Source of the DNA: Strigamia acuminata
Lineage: Eukaryota; Arthropoda; Chilopoda; Geophilomorpha; Linotaeniidae
Length of the DNA: 64,000 nt
Assembly: GCA_949358305.1 (NCBI GenBank)
Contig: OX442314.1
Location: 34,219,608-34,283,607, forward strand
Reading direction: 5' to 3'
Shown: piece by piece, positions 20,885 through 31,790 of the stretch
How positions within the stretch are numbered: position 1 is the stretch's first letter
Layout: the number at the start of each line of letters is the position of its first letter
The notes under the pieces: generated by a model
Told to the model about the DNA's origin: nothing
Database searches by the model: none
What the model saw: only the letters and a program-made list of their open reading frames with translations
Translations under genes and position numbers: made by a program

Positions 20885-21496
20885 TTAACATTCCTCCAAC
20901 CTCATTTGTTTCATGAGTTGGTATTCTTCTGAGCCTGCTATTCGAATGTCGTCTTCCCGTGCTTGTATTGCAGCTACTCGCTCTGCTGCTTCTTCATCCG
21001 TAATTGGGCCGCCCTCTAGATATTTCAGCTGCGCTTCCGTCAAACTGGTAGCTGCTGCTTGCATTAGATCGTGAATGCGTTGGCGGACCTTTTCCAATCT
21101 TTCCTGGGTCGGAGTACTGGTCCCAGATGTGACAGCGCTGATGTCCCTACTCCTGGACGCGGCAATACGGTGCGCTTTTAACAACTGACCCCTTTTCTTG
21201 GCCACTACTAGCAACTCTTCGCGTGATAAATGCGATAAGTCGGCCTTCAAACTGGCCGTGGAACTTGCGTTCTCTGCGACGGACGTGGGAGAGGGTGGAC
21301 GTGACACAAGTTGGCGTTCAACGTCACTTGTCGTAGGCCAAAAGTCTTGACTGAGCGGATTTGGCGTTCTTCCGCCGTCGGCTGACCGTGACGACGATCG
21401 TGAGCGTGTGTCGTGATGGTCTTCCGTTGCTCCGTCCGTTCGTCTGGCTTTACGCGTCGGGCCCTTTCCTCTTCTACTGTCTCTTTCTTGATCCAT
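20885..21496 (-). CDS. gag: Gag of element 1, N-terminal part before an in-frame TAA
   Basis: It starts at an ATG with good context (TGACCATGG, 21496) and runs 203 residues: a basic start, a Ser-rich stretch, then charged helices (SREELLVVAKKRGQLLK; TEAQLKYLEGG; ERVAAIQAREDD). It ends MRLEEC then TAA. Translation in the same frame resumes at once into the coiled coil of the main gag part, so the helix appears to run across the stop. It is either a nonsense mutation in this copy or a read-through codon. Confidence 0.75.
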   Translation of the reverse strand: MDQERDSRRGKGPTRKARRTDGATEDHHDTRSRSSSRSADGGRTPNPLSQDFWPTTSDVERQLVSRPPSPTSVAENASSTASLKADLSHLSREELLVVAKKRGQLLKAHRIAASRSRDISAVTSGTSTPTQERLEKVRQRIHDLMQAAATSLTEAQLKYLEGGPITDEEAAERVAAIQAREDDIRIAGSEEYQLMKQMRLEEC

Positions 21497-21616
21497 GGTC
21501 AATTAAAAAGAGTGAAGACAGAAACAGACTTAATACTAACAAGATTTTATACACAAAAAAAAATTCTGGAGGTCCCTAGAATTTTACACAAATGCAAATT
21601 CACTTAAGGTTCAAAA

Positions 21617-21629
21617 GGACGGGCCCCCA
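21617..21629 (-). promoter_or_regulatory. primer-binding site of element 1 (tRNA-Pro-like)
   Basis: Read on the minus strand, TGGGGGCCCGTCC lies 2 nt after the 5' LTR. It differs at one position from the common tRNA-Pro primer-binding sequence TGGGGGCTCGTCC. The tRNA assignment is from memory. Confidence 0.6.
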
Positions 21630-21631
21630 AG

Positions 21632-22988
21632 TGATGTGATCCGGAATCTAATTAAACCTAAGTGAATTATAACTAACTGAAAATAATCACAAATTATTTC
21701 TAAAGGACACAACTGATTTATTCTATTCTCGGTGAATAAATCTCAAATACAATAAATAATAATTCGAAATACATTTAACTTAACTTACGTTTTACCGTTA
21801 AACAATACTAAAATGCTTAAAGGAAATGAAGAAAGAAAGAATAAACAAAATGGCGACGTCAGGCACGATCTTCTTGGCTGCGACGCGGCTCGTCTTCTCC
21901 TCGTATTTCGACGTCGGTCCGACGTTGGATTTCCCTCGATCTTCGGCTCCACAACTACACGACTACGGAAAACTTTCCGTCTCGACACTCCACGATCTCG
22001 AACGACGTTCTCGATCGCACACGCTCCGAAACAATTTCACACGACTCGGGTCTCTGCTCGGCTCGACGGCACGACAGACGACCGTGACGGTGACAAAATG
22101 TTCCGACTATACTCAGCTTCCTCAGTTCAAACTTGAACGACTCCCGCGACTCGGGGCTCACTTGGCACGCCGGCACAAGTGACGACCTTGACGTGGAATC
22201 GCCAATTTGGCTCTCTAAACTCGTAAAACTCTCGTCGCTGAATTCTCGGCGACAAGAATGAAATCTCACAACAGCGTTCGTGCTGTTGCAAGAAAAGGAA
22301 ATCTCGTTACTGAAATGTTCAGTAACAAGAATGATATCTCGAAACAACCAAACTGGTTATTCAAGAAAGGCTCTCAAAACAACAAACTTATTGTTTCAAG
22401 AAGTGAGTCTCGTGGCTTGACAAATTTTGTCATGAAATCAGGCAGAGTTTTCAGGTTTCTGGACAATTTCAAATATGACTGGATTCAACAAGGTTTAGGA
22501 CAAGACTGAGGATTTTCTCATAATTTTCCTCATTTGACAGGAAGCATTTCCTGTATTGGCTCCTTGTGGGCAGGTTGCCCTGGCAACCTCCCACTCACCC
22601 ACTTTGCAGACTTTAGCAGGCTTGCTGGAGTTCTAAAAATAACTTTGCTAGACTTCATTTGCCACAATTAATTGACTCAACTTCCTTGAATAACTTAAAT
22701 CAAAGAAATAATAAAACAGCAACTTTTGCTAAATTAAATTATTACTCAAATATTCTAATGATTAAACTTGCTAATTAACTCTAAAATAAACACACTTTAT
22801 TTTAATTCAAGCGAACAATCTTTATTCGGGTTTCAATACAAAAATAATAAAGCAAACTCTGCTAAAATAATACAAACAAATTCCAGATTTATTTATTCTG
22901 TTTCACAAAGAAATTGACTTATTTTCTCTGCATTTTAATCGCCAAATAAAATAAATGCTAACTTCTCGGTGGCATCCGGGCCACCGCA
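21632..22988 (-). repeat. 5' LTR of element 1
   Basis: It is 1357 bp and ends CCACCGCA. Over most of its length I find only a few base changes against the 3' LTR. Near its PBS-side end it lacks about 95 bp, apparently lost between two AATCT repeats. Confidence 0.9.
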
Positions 22989-23045
22989 ACACATGCTAAA
23001 GAAATAAAAAATTGATTACGACTTTTTTGTTTTAAAATTGATATT

Positions 23046-23540
23046 CGCTTACTTTGTGGCTCTGCACTTCATGCAATCCGAGCTGTTTGGTTTTTGTTTT
23101 GCAACCAAAAATAAGGTGTAGTATCTCCACCGGACTGCTTAGCGCCCTGGTCAAGACAGACTAATGGTCACGGATACACACAAACCTTTCTCGAGAAATG
23201 GACAAACGATATGTATTATATTATTTAAACGCGACGTTTCCTGCTGGTTGGGACAGCCAAACTTAACCGGTTGGTCATCTGGTTTTGAAACTGAATGCAA
23301 TAAAGGTTGTAAAGGTGACGTGGGCGGTGGTTGTGATGGTTGTGTTGGTGAATACGGATTCAGTTGATCATTTGATCGTTGATGGCGGAGCTTATCGTTC
23401 TTGTTGGTCGAATGGTTGCGACCGGTCTCCGTCTAATGGTCTACCTGCCGGCAAAATTCAAATTTGTATCAATAAACAAAGACAAATCAAACAACGGCGC
23501 GTTTTAGCGCGCGCAATTTCAAATTCATCTCATCGAAAAA
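23046..23540 (+). repeat. dispersed segment copy 1, split by a ~280-bp insertion
   Basis: TTACTTTGTGGCTCTG... (23048-23100) and ...TTGTTGGTCGAATGGTTGCG... (23381-23540) together match the continuous copy at 29515-29790. The 23101-23380 stretch is extra here. Related copies lie at 38374-38500 (plus) and 54062-54560 (minus). The copies sit next to RBR gene pieces, so the segment may be the old promoter/5' region of that family or an unrelated repeat. Confidence 0.65.
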
Positions 23541-23698
23541 TTTCATCGGTTTAAACCCTATTTACATTTTTACACATTAACACGTCCATTTTTGTATCTG
23601 ATTTATGCTTTTCTATTTTAAAAGATTCATTTGTCACTTTATTTACATTTTTACATCGTAAGGTCGTTGGGTGTTGGGTGTAAGTGCTTGTAAGAGCA

Positions 23699-23720
23699 GC
23701 GACGACGACGACGACGACGC
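23699..23720. repeat. (GAC)n microsatellite
   Basis: Seven GAC-type triplets in a row. Confidence 0.8.
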
Positions 23721-23878
23721 AACGGATCGACCGGACATTCCTGCATAATTGCCGTTGACCCCAAGCGACTGCGCGCGGGCGAAGAAAATGGCATTTTAGA
23801 GATGTTTGTTCGTAAATTATTTATCTGCACACTTCACAAGTATCAAAGCAAATTAAAATGCATTCAATTTGTATCTAG

Positions 23879-24472
23879 AGAGTAACTTTGATCGTATAAA
23901 CACGCTTCGAGAACTGCATCCGGATTTCGTAGTAAATCCGAATCAGATTTACGACTTGCTTGCATCGTGGAGTACAAGTGCCAACAGAAGGAACATCGTG
24001 ATTTATTGGCTGATCGCCAAACGGCTGAAGGAACCCAAAGAAGCGCCGTTGTACATCCTGGAGGAAAACAGACAATTTCGAGGAATTGCTGAACGATGCG
24101 GAGGTGGTGAGCAAGTTCGTTCCGAATAAGAGCCGGGAGATGATCTTCACGAGAATCCGAACCGGGTGCGCATCGTCATCAACGAGTTGGAGCCGTTTCC
24201 AGTGATGAATGAAGCCCCGAATGCCGGGAATAATGGGCCGGAAGCAATCGCGTCCACTTCGACGGAAAAGAATAACCCTGTGTCGGCGACGGTGGAAAAA
24301 GTCAACTTGATTTTGGAGCTGTTTCCATACGCTGATCCCGAATACCTACGATCTTTTGTCGTGCAATAGTCGATTACATCATGGCGGTCTGGTGGTCTGG
24401 TGGTTGGCGATTCGCTCGTATCCCAGGTTAGCCGAAGCCAATAGGCGGCGACTAAAAGGAATTTATAGAAAG
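23879..24472 (+). pseudogene. RNF216-like RBR gene, decayed copy of exon 2
   Basis: It begins behind a TATCTAG acceptor and ends before GAAAG|GTTTTA, exactly the boundaries of exon 2 of the intact gene at 25538-26181. The first 80 residues (LRELHPDFVV, NRRNIVIYWLI) are still readable. Deletions of about 20 nt near 24140 and 24190, frame changes and stops (for example CAATAG at 24363) break it. Neither exon 1 nor exon 3 follows, so only this exon survives. It is evidence for tandem duplication before decay. Confidence 0.8.
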
Positions 24473-24798
24473 GTTTTATAGTTACGGTACTTGGTTTATT
24501 TTGTTTGTTTTATGTGTTTTTCAGTATCAGGTGCATTCATTAACGCATAAACGGTCATTTAAACCCTTTAAAAGAGGTTTTGAACGAGATTTTCTGTTAT
24601 TATTATTATTATTATTTGAGTCAGATCGACGCCACTACGATGTAAGGTGAGCAATTTTGCACCAGTTATTTTTTGTTTACGATTATAAAGAAGAAGAATG
24701 ATACTTACGTGTATAGTTAGGCCTGGAAACAAAAAGAAAAGCGAGGGCGAGGAAACAATGCAGGTCGCTGATTCTCAAAAACCGTGAAATCGTTCCAC

Positions 24799-24846
<48 letters not shown>

Positions 24847-25185
24847 ATATAATAACAATAATATTGCAACTGAAATAATCAAAAAGGATGAGAACGATAT
24901 AGAACGACGGTCATCTCACAACTTTTGGCTCACATTTCCAAATCTAGGCCTGAAAGCCTATTTCGGGTTCTTCTTGCAACAAATGTTTTTTTGTTTTTTT
25001 TGACTTTTCGACCTCCCTGTTTTAGATGACGGTTCGAACTTGCTCGCATCAAATTTCCAGGTGAACTTACGATTAATTCCGGCAAAACCCGTTCTAACTT
25101 CCCGTTTCATTTCGATCACAGAGTGGAACAGTTATGGATATCAACCAAAAAGCACACTGACTTCTTAATTTAAGAAAGAAAGACG
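24473..25185. other. spacer with (AAT)n microsatellite; 5' flank of the RBR gene
   Basis: A TTA run lies near 24597-24615 and a perfect AAT run at about 24801-24843. No gene. It should hold the promoter of the RBR gene that starts at 25186, but I see no convincing TATA box. Confidence 0.5.
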
Positions 25186-28100
25186 ATGAAAAAAGTTACA
25201 TTTTTTAAATCCGGCCACAGCAGCGACGATGACGACGAAGACGGAAACGGTGACACCACCGACGACGATGACAACGAAGACGGAGACGAAGACGACGACG
25301 ACAACATTCCGTACATTCCCGGGATGATCGCAGTTCCGCCCGCGCCACACGACGCAGTTGAAGAAAACAGCGACGACGACGACGACATTGCGAATCGTCC
25401 GTACCTTCCTGGTATGATCGCCGTTACTCCCGCGCCACAGCAGATAGTTGAAGTAAACGACATCACAGAAGTATTTCGTCCTAAATTAATCCAAACTATC
25501 AAACAAAATAATTAAAATGGAATTAATTTGTATGTAGGATGTGAATTATATCATTAACGGGCTTCGAGTGGTTCACCCGGACTTCTTGTTGGATCGGAAC
25601 GAAGTTTACGCGATGGTTGGAGCCGTGGGTCCGAATCCCAACAGAAGAAACATCGTAATCCATCGGTTGATCACCAAATGGCTGGAGCAACCCGCACAAG
25701 CGCCGTTGCACATCCCAGAAGAAAACCAACCGAACAAGTTCAACGATTTGATCAACGATGTTGAGGTCGTGAGCAGATTCGTCCCGAACAAGAGCCGGGA
25801 GGAAATCCTCGCGTATCTGGAGGCGCATCACGGGAATGCAAACCGGGTGCGCTTAGTCATCGGCGAGTTGCTCGATATGAAGGGGATGGCGTCGTCTCCA
25901 GTGACGAACGAAGCCCCGAATTCCGGGAATAACGGGCCGGAAGCAATCGCGTCCTCTTCGACGGAAAAGAATAACAATGTGTCGGCGACGATGGAAAAAG
26001 TCAACTTGGTTTTAGAGCTCTTTCCGGACGCTGATCCCGAATACCTGCGCACCTTTCTGGAGAAATGGAAGAACGATGTGAATTACATAAACGCGACGGT
26101 CAACGGGTGGTTGGAAAGTCGTTCGTATCCCAAGTTGGCCGAAGCTCAAAAGGCGGCGGTCAAGCGGAAATTTGTCGAAAGGTTTTCTACTTATTTTTTC
26201 TGTTTAATTTCGTTTTTAGTGTTTCTACGAACAAACCGTTTTTAATGGATTTTTCATGATTTGTCGTTGTTTGTATTGATTTTTGTCATCATTTTGCACT
26301 GAATTTCTTTTGCAGCAAGTTCAGCGTTGAGGAATTCCTCGAGATGTTCCCAGACCCGGAGAACTTCTTCAAAAATAACGACCGAGTCGTGAGTGCATCG
26401 TACCGGTTGCACGTTGAATGCTACGTCAGTAACCAGTTCCGATACGCGTACAAAAACGATTTGACGCAAGTGATGGAGAAACACCGTTTCCACCTCACGC
26501 CCATCATGAAAGAGATGAATGCGCTCTGGAACGTTTCCCCCACTGACGGTGAATTCATCAAAAGAAAATAACAAATTATGACTGTCCGGTTTTAACCAGG
26601 GCAACCGAGGGTCAAGAAACCTTGGGGTGGGACGCATGCTAGACAAAATACTCTAGATTGTTGGGTTTGGTGGCCTTTAATCCGTTGTCTAGTAGTTGGA
26701 GATCTACCGTCTAACTGGCTAATATTTTGGTCATAAATTTCTTTTAATGATGAGGTTATTGTTTTATTTACTTTATTTTAGCATTATTAGGTCTAATATT
26801 AGGCTTAATACTACTAAATAACAAGTGGAATTAGAAAATCTCTTGTGCAGAATGGGATGTGCCGTAGGAATTTAGCATCAAGATACCGGGCTTACCTCGT
26901 GGCCATTGGGCAGTGTGTGTCAGTGACACTTCGTACCTTTGGGTGGTCACAAAATAATCAACTTACTTGATTAATTCGATTAATTACAGAACCATTAATC
27001 AAGAAAAGGAGAGAGAACTTGAGGAAAAAGAAGGTGAAGAGCCCCCTGAAATTGATGCCGCAACAAATCGACGAACTCTTCTACAAAGAGAAGTTGTTCA
27101 TCGAGATGGAAGACAGGATCATTCGTACAGTTTAAAAAGCAAAAATCGTGTCGTGTAAATACATGTCATTCCTTTTCTAGAATACAAGAAAGTCAAGGAG
27201 GCGGAACGTCTGAGTAGAATCGAAGTGGCGAAAGCAAACAACGAACTGATGGAGTGCAGTTGCTGCTTCGAGGACGAAGTGCTCTTGGAGGACATGCTGC
27301 AGTGCACGGACGGGCACTTGTTCTGCAGATCGTGCATCCGGCGTCACGCCGAGGTGCACATCGGCCAGGGCAATTACCACTTCCCGTGCCTTGACCCGTA
27401 CTGCGAGCACGAGTTCCCGCCCGTCGTCCTGCAGAGTGTTTTACCACCCAATGTGTTTTCTAACGTCGTACGCAAGATGCAGGAGGAGGAGATCCGGCGC
27501 GCCGACATCCCGGATCTCGAGTCGTGTCCTCACTGCTCTTTCTGCGCCATCATTCCGGACGCGGACCTCAAGATCTTCCGCTGCCTCAACCCGGAATGTC
27601 TCAAAGTGACGTGCAGGTGACGTAAAAATGTAAAAAAGAATAAATTAAATGCTAATTTAGTTTATGAATGAAGGTTGTGCAAGGAACCGAACCACCTCCC
27701 GCTGCGCTGCGACGAGATTGAGCAGAGGCCGGAAGTGCAGTTCCGCACCTACGTAGAGGATCAGATGACGGACGCGTTGGTGCGCACGTGTCCCAAATGC
27801 AAGCGGCCCATCGTTAAAGAACACGGCTGCAACAAAATGACGTGCACGTGCGGCCAGATCTTCTGCTACGTGTGTCGCGAGGCCATCAAGGACTACACGC
27901 ATTTCGACAACGGAAGGTGAGTTAATGATTGAAATGGAATGCCAATTAATGAATTAATGCAACTTCAGGTGTCCCAAATTCTCGAACGACGCCGAAATGC
28001 ATCGGCTGGAGGTGGAGCAGGGCGCCAAGAAGGCGAAGCAAGAGTACATCGAGACGCATCCGGAAGCGCAGGCGGTCGAGTTGCGCCACGACCCGACCAA

Positions 28101-28584
28101 AACGCCGTTCGCGGCCGTGCAGAAGTCCCAGCAGCAGTACGCGCAAGGCTTCATGCCCATGGTCAACGGGCGTGGCCAAATCGCCTTCCAGCGACTCATG
28201 CAGCAGCAGCAAGCTCAAGCCCAAGCCCGACTGATGGTCGCCGCCAATGCCAATGCCATTATCCGACCAGTACAACCTGTGCCGAGGAATCCGCCCAGGC
28301 CTCCGCCCAGGACCATGCCCATGCTCTTGCCCAGACCCCCGCCGAGGGCCCTGCCAAGACTTCCGCTCTGGCCTCTGCTCAGGCCTCCGCCCAGGACTTT
28401 GCCCGTGCTCCCGCCCAGACCCCCACCGAGAACTCTGCTCAGGCCGGTTGCACCAGCGACACAAGCGGCGGACAACGCAGGTACTCGTCGTTTTGTTCGT
28501 GCGTCCAATTAACGACAACAATTCAATTTGACAGGCAACAAGAACAACCGGAAGAAGCGAGGCAACTCGTCGTCGTCGTCGTAA
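25186..28584 (+). CDS. RNF216/TRIAD3-like RBR E3 ubiquitin ligase, eight exons
   Basis: Exons: 25186-25470, 25538-26181, 26316-26548, 26990-27124, 27181-27616, 27674-27916, 27969-28480, 28535-28584. All phases agree and the total is 2538 nt, 845 codons plus stop. Exon 1 is an acidic Asp-rich start with two (I/L)PGMIAV.PAP repeats. Exon 2 holds three CUE/UBA-like helical units (around HPDFLLDRNEVY, VSRFVPNKSREEIL and LFPDADPEYLRTFL). Exon 5 has RING1 from C458 (CSCCF...CTDGHLFC..C) and the start of the IBR. Exon 6 finishes the IBR and has RING2 (CPKC...NKMTCTCGQ, C635 the likely catalytic Cys by analogy with the MSCRCG motif of RNF216). The tail is Gln- and Pro-rich with poly-Ser. RBR ligases pass ubiquitin through a RING2 thioester. 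Donors of exons 2 and 4 (GTTTTC, GTACAG) are weak. Confidence 0.88.
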
Positions 28585-28729
28585 TTCTTTTTTCTCTTTG
28601 GCATCCAAGGACGTTGTGAACACAAACATTCTTCATTGTTTGTTGTTTGAAATCGATGGATTGATTGATTGGTCGTCGTGTACATGAAAAGAAATTCTAT
28701 TTTACTTCTCACTTTTATTTTAAATTCAG

Positions 28730-28735
28730 AATAAA
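28730..28735 (+). promoter_or_regulatory. polyadenylation signal of the RBR gene
   Basis: AATAAA 146 nt after the stop codon. A T-run of about 30 bases follows at about 28768. Confidence 0.5.
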
Positions 28736-29291
28736 TGACCGTGAACTCGATTTGGAATTTGACTTTACAATTATTTTTTTTTTTTTTTTTTTTTTTTATT
28801 AAGAGAGACACTCCAGTGGAGTAGGATACAGGTTTATAAAAGAGCTTGTTGGTCTAATTGGTGTTTGCTTATACGCTTATGAAGGTGGCGACAGTGGAAA
28901 CGACACTTTGAGGCAGCACAGTCAAAGACCGTATTGTATTTGTATTGATAAGATATGAAGTGCGTGGAACTCGTACATCGATTCAACAGCGTCCGAGTGC
29001 AAATGTAGCGACGAGCAAAATTGGTGTCGCTTGGAAGAGAATGTTTCGTACGCCTCCTGTCGCGTCGACGACTCCGACTCCGACTCCAGCGACGCTAAAT
29101 CGCACGTCTTCTACTCCGACAACGACTTTGTTCTCAATAAAATCAAATAGACAAACGTAAAACGATAAATGGATGGACTGCTTTATTTACTAGACCTTTA
29201 CTAACAAAACAACCTGCAACTAAAGAGAAGAAATCGAGCATCTTCACATTACATCATTAGACGTGTGACAAAAATAAACAATGTAAACATA
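28736..29291. other. no supported gene
   Basis: A poly-T run (about 28768-28799) is followed by a short Thr/Pro-rich plus-strand frame (28945-29160) that I cannot support as coding. Confidence 0.4.
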
Positions 29292-29477
29292 CAGTGTAGG
29301 CTGCGTAGCCCAGACATAGCACCGTCCGGACAGCTGTGTGGTCTGGACAGTTTGGAGGGCCTGATTTGGTCCCGCCCAATACCCAGCAATATTAAATCTC
29401 TTCTCCCGTCCGGACATTCCCCAGACCGGACAAGTTTCTGGGTCCCGTCCTATGTCCGGGCTACGCAGCCTACACTA
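29292..29477. mobile_element. MITE with ~28-bp terminal inverted repeats and TA duplication
   Basis: CAGTGTAGGCTGCGTAGCCC at the left end recurs inverted at the right end with few mismatches (CAGACATAG against CGGACATAG). TA lies on both sides. The 186-bp interior has no gene but contains further GTCCGGAC-type inverted pieces. TA duplications and CAGTG ends are typical of Tc1/mariner-type nonautonomous elements. Confidence 0.8.
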
Positions 29478-29514
29478 TATGTTAAATAAAGAAAAAGTGA
29501 TTACAAAATTGGTG

Positions 29515-29957
29515 TTTTCAAATGGATTTGTTTACTTTGTGGCTCGAGAAAGCAGTTCGGTTTTTATCTTCGACTGGAAACATAGAGGCGCATATCGTTT
29601 TTGTTGGTCGAATGGTTGCGACCGATCGATCTACGTCTAGCGGTCCATCTGCCGACGAAATTCAACTTTGTATCAACAAACAATACAAACACAAATCAAA
29701 CACAACGGCGCGAGTTCAGCGCGTGAGATTTCAAATTCATCTCATCGAGCCATGCAAGTTTCGCCTTTCATTTTCGAATGTCGGACGAAAAAGGCTAAGA
29801 GCCTTTCGGATTTTTTTAAAAAAAGAACACGAAATTAAATCAATAAAACCGGCGGTTTTATTGATTTAATTTGGTAGCAGCAAATTGTTTCAGGTATTTC
29901 TGAGTAATTAATTAAACTTCGGATAAATTTAATAACTGGCACTTAAAGTACATCCAT
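29515..29957 (+). repeat. dispersed segment copy 2
   Basis: The most complete copy of the segment also found at 23046, 38374 and (inverted) 54062-54560. It contains a 41-bp near-perfect palindrome at 29832-29872 and joins directly to RBR exon 5 sequence at about 29958. Confidence 0.75.
29832..29872. repeat. 41-bp palindrome centred on CCGGCGG
   Basis: AAATTAAATCAATAAAACCG, one G, then the exact reverse complement. The same palindrome occurs twice in opposite orientation at 54145-54232. Confidence 0.9.
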
Positions 29958-30650
29958 TTCTGCAGTGCTCGGACGACCACTTGTTTGCACGACCACTTGT
30001 TCGCAGGACCCATGCAGGCGGAGATGCACCTGAGGCCAGGACAATTATGGTACCAGTTCCCATGCCTCGACCAGAGAGCGACTTTCCGCCCATCGTGCTG
30101 TAAAACGTTTTAGCGCCCAACGTGTTCTCCAACGTGGTGCGTAAGATTCAGGAGGAGGCGCGGGCACTGCTCCTTCTGTACCATCTTTCCGGACGCGGAC
30201 CTCAAGATCTTCGGTGTCTCAACCAGGAATGTCTCAAAGTGACGTACAGGTGACGAAAACAGAAAAAAGAATAAATTAAATGCTAATTTCATTTGTAAAT
30301 GAAGGTTCTGCAAGGAACCGAACCACCTCCCGCTGCGCAGCGACGAGATCGAGCAGAAACCTGAAGTGCAGTTCCGCACGTACGTCCAGGACCAGATGAC
30401 GACTCGTTGGTGCGCACGTGTCCTCGGTTCAAGCAGCGCATCATCAAAGAACACGGCCGCAACTGGATGATGCGCACGTGCGGCCACGTGTGTCGCGAGG
30501 CCATCAAAGACTACACGCATTTCGAGAACGGAAGGTGAGTTAATGATTGATGAGTCACAAAAGTTAATCGATCTCATTTCAACTCACTCGTCAGTTGTCC
30601 TCAAATCCCCAACGACGTGGCTGGAGGTGCAGGAGACAAGACGGAGCAGT
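29958..30650 (+). pseudogene. RBR ligase pseudogene: part of exon 5, exon 6, start of exon 7
   Basis: It starts inside RING1 (matching LQCTDGHLFC of the intact gene), runs to the conserved donor at 30249/30250, continues with exon 6 (30305-30534) and the first 50 bp of exon 7 (from 30595). Introns are kept in place, so it is a DNA-level duplicate rather than a retrocopy. A small duplication in RING1, a TAA at about 30102, a deletion in the IBR, and loss of several RING2 cysteines (MTC replaced by MMR) make it non-functional. Confidence 0.85.
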
Positions 30651-30681
30651 GCGTTTTATTTATTCCTTTTTTTTTAAGTCA

Positions 30682-31199
30682 CCTGCACGTCACTTTAAGA
30701 CATTCCGGGTTGAGGCAGCGAAAGATCTTAAGGTTTGCGTCCGGAATGATGGCGCAGAACGAGCAGTGAGGACACGACTCGAGATCCCGGATGTCGGCGC
30801 ACCGAATTTCCTCCTTCTGCATCTTGCGCACGACGATAGAGAACACGTTGGGCGCTAAAACACTCTGCAGCACGTTGGGCGGGAACTCGTGTTCGGAGTA
30901 CGGGTCGAGGCACGGGAACTCTTACTTGTCCTGGCCGATGTGCACCTCGGCGTGGCGCCGGATGCCGGTTGCGCGGAACAAGTGGCCGTCGAAGCACTGA
31001 TGCATGTCATGGATGATCAGCAATTGCACGTCATCAGTTCGTTCTTTGCCTTCGCCGTTGCGATTTTTATCTGGCGCTCCGTTTCTTTGTACTTTTTAAA
31101 TTCTAGAAGTGGAATTAAATGCCATTACATGCCACAATTTTTGTTTTTTAAAAGCTACACTCGTTTTATTCTGTCTTCCATTTCGATGAACAATTTCAA
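30682..31199 (-). pseudogene. RBR ligase pseudogene: exons 4-5, inverted
   Basis: On the minus strand, the end of exon 4 (31163-31199, reading LFIEMEDRI), an intron of about 60 bp, and exon 5 (31102 down to 30682) with RING1 and IBR matching the intact gene. The exon 4 donor is mutated from GT to GA and small indels break the frame in RING1. Its orientation is opposite to the exon 6-7 block that follows, so the block was inverted inside one gene copy. Confidence 0.85.
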
Positions 31200-31204
31200 T
31201 GAGG

Positions 31205-31790
31205 TGTCCGATAAGTCCGACTTACTACGCACGTGTCCCGGGTGCAAACGCCGTATCATCAAAGAGTACGGCTGCAACATGATGACGTGCACGTGCGGCC
31301 AACAGTTCTGCCACATGTGTTGCGCGCCCATCTGAGGCCACATTCATTTCGGGATCGCAAGGTGAGTTAATGACTCACAAAAGTTAATCAATTTCATTTA
31401 AACTCACTCGTCAGGTGTCCTCATTTCTCCAACGACAATGAACTGCATCGGCTGGAGGTTCAGGAGAGCGCCAAGAAGGCAAAGCAAGACTACCAAGAGA
31501 CGCATCCAGAAGAGCGGGCGTCGGAGCAGAGGCACGACCCGGCCCAAACGCCGTTCGCGGCCGTGCAGAGGCAGCAGCGGCTGTACGCGCACGGCGCCAT
31601 GCCCATGCTTAACGAGCAAGAACAGATCGTCTTCCCCAACCAGCAGCAGCGTGCAGCAGCAGGGTGCCTTAGCCATTCAACTTGCCTTTGCCTTTTAATT
31701 TTTGGTGACCCGCACCGAGGCTCCCACCGGTAATACCTGCTCCAGACCCTTTTCTTTTTGACAACTTGCGCCGAGGCCACGTCGTCGTCG
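31205..31790 (+). pseudogene. RBR ligase pseudogene: second half of exon 6 and exon 7
   Basis: RING2 is well kept (CPGCKRRIIKEYGCNMMTC, then TCGQQFCHMCC), with a TGA after CAPI at 31333. The donor (31362), a 53-bp intron and the exon 7 start (31415) match the intact gene. Exon 7 reads CPHFSNDNELHRLEVQESAK and on, to a decayed Gln-rich end. With the inverted block 30682-31199 it makes up one rearranged gene copy. Confidence 0.85.

Larger units (their letters stand above)
8486..22988 (-). mobile_element. Ty3/Gypsy-type LTR retrotransposon, element 1 (complete)
   Basis: Two long terminal repeats (8486-9937 and 21632-22988), each running TGATGTGATCC...CCACCGCA, bound a minus-strand element of 14.5 kb. 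The host sequence ACAC occurs on both sides (8482-8485 and 22989-22992), a 4-bp target duplication. In transcription order it carries a primer-binding site, gag (with an internal stop), a minus-one slippery site, pol (protease, reverse transcriptase, RNase H, integrase), a roughly 0.95-kb spacer, a third ORF behind a splice acceptor, and a polypurine tract. The domain order places it in Ty3/Gypsy. The LTRs differ at only a handful of positions over most of their length, so the insertion is fairly young. Confidence 0.93.

Noticed and set aside
25165-25502. Minus-strand frames rich in Ser and Val opposite the Asp-rich exon
   Set aside because: Typical shadow of GAC/GAT repeats; no other support.
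28247-28531. Alternative Pro/Cys-rich plus-strand frames in the RBR gene tail
   Set aside because: The frame 27997-28480 connects by phase to exon 6 and, through GCAG|GTACTC...GACAG|GC, to a short final exon; the others do not.
27946-28629. 227-codon minus-strand frame over the RBR gene
   Set aside because: It is the shadow of exon 7 with its GC-rich Pro/Gln repeats.
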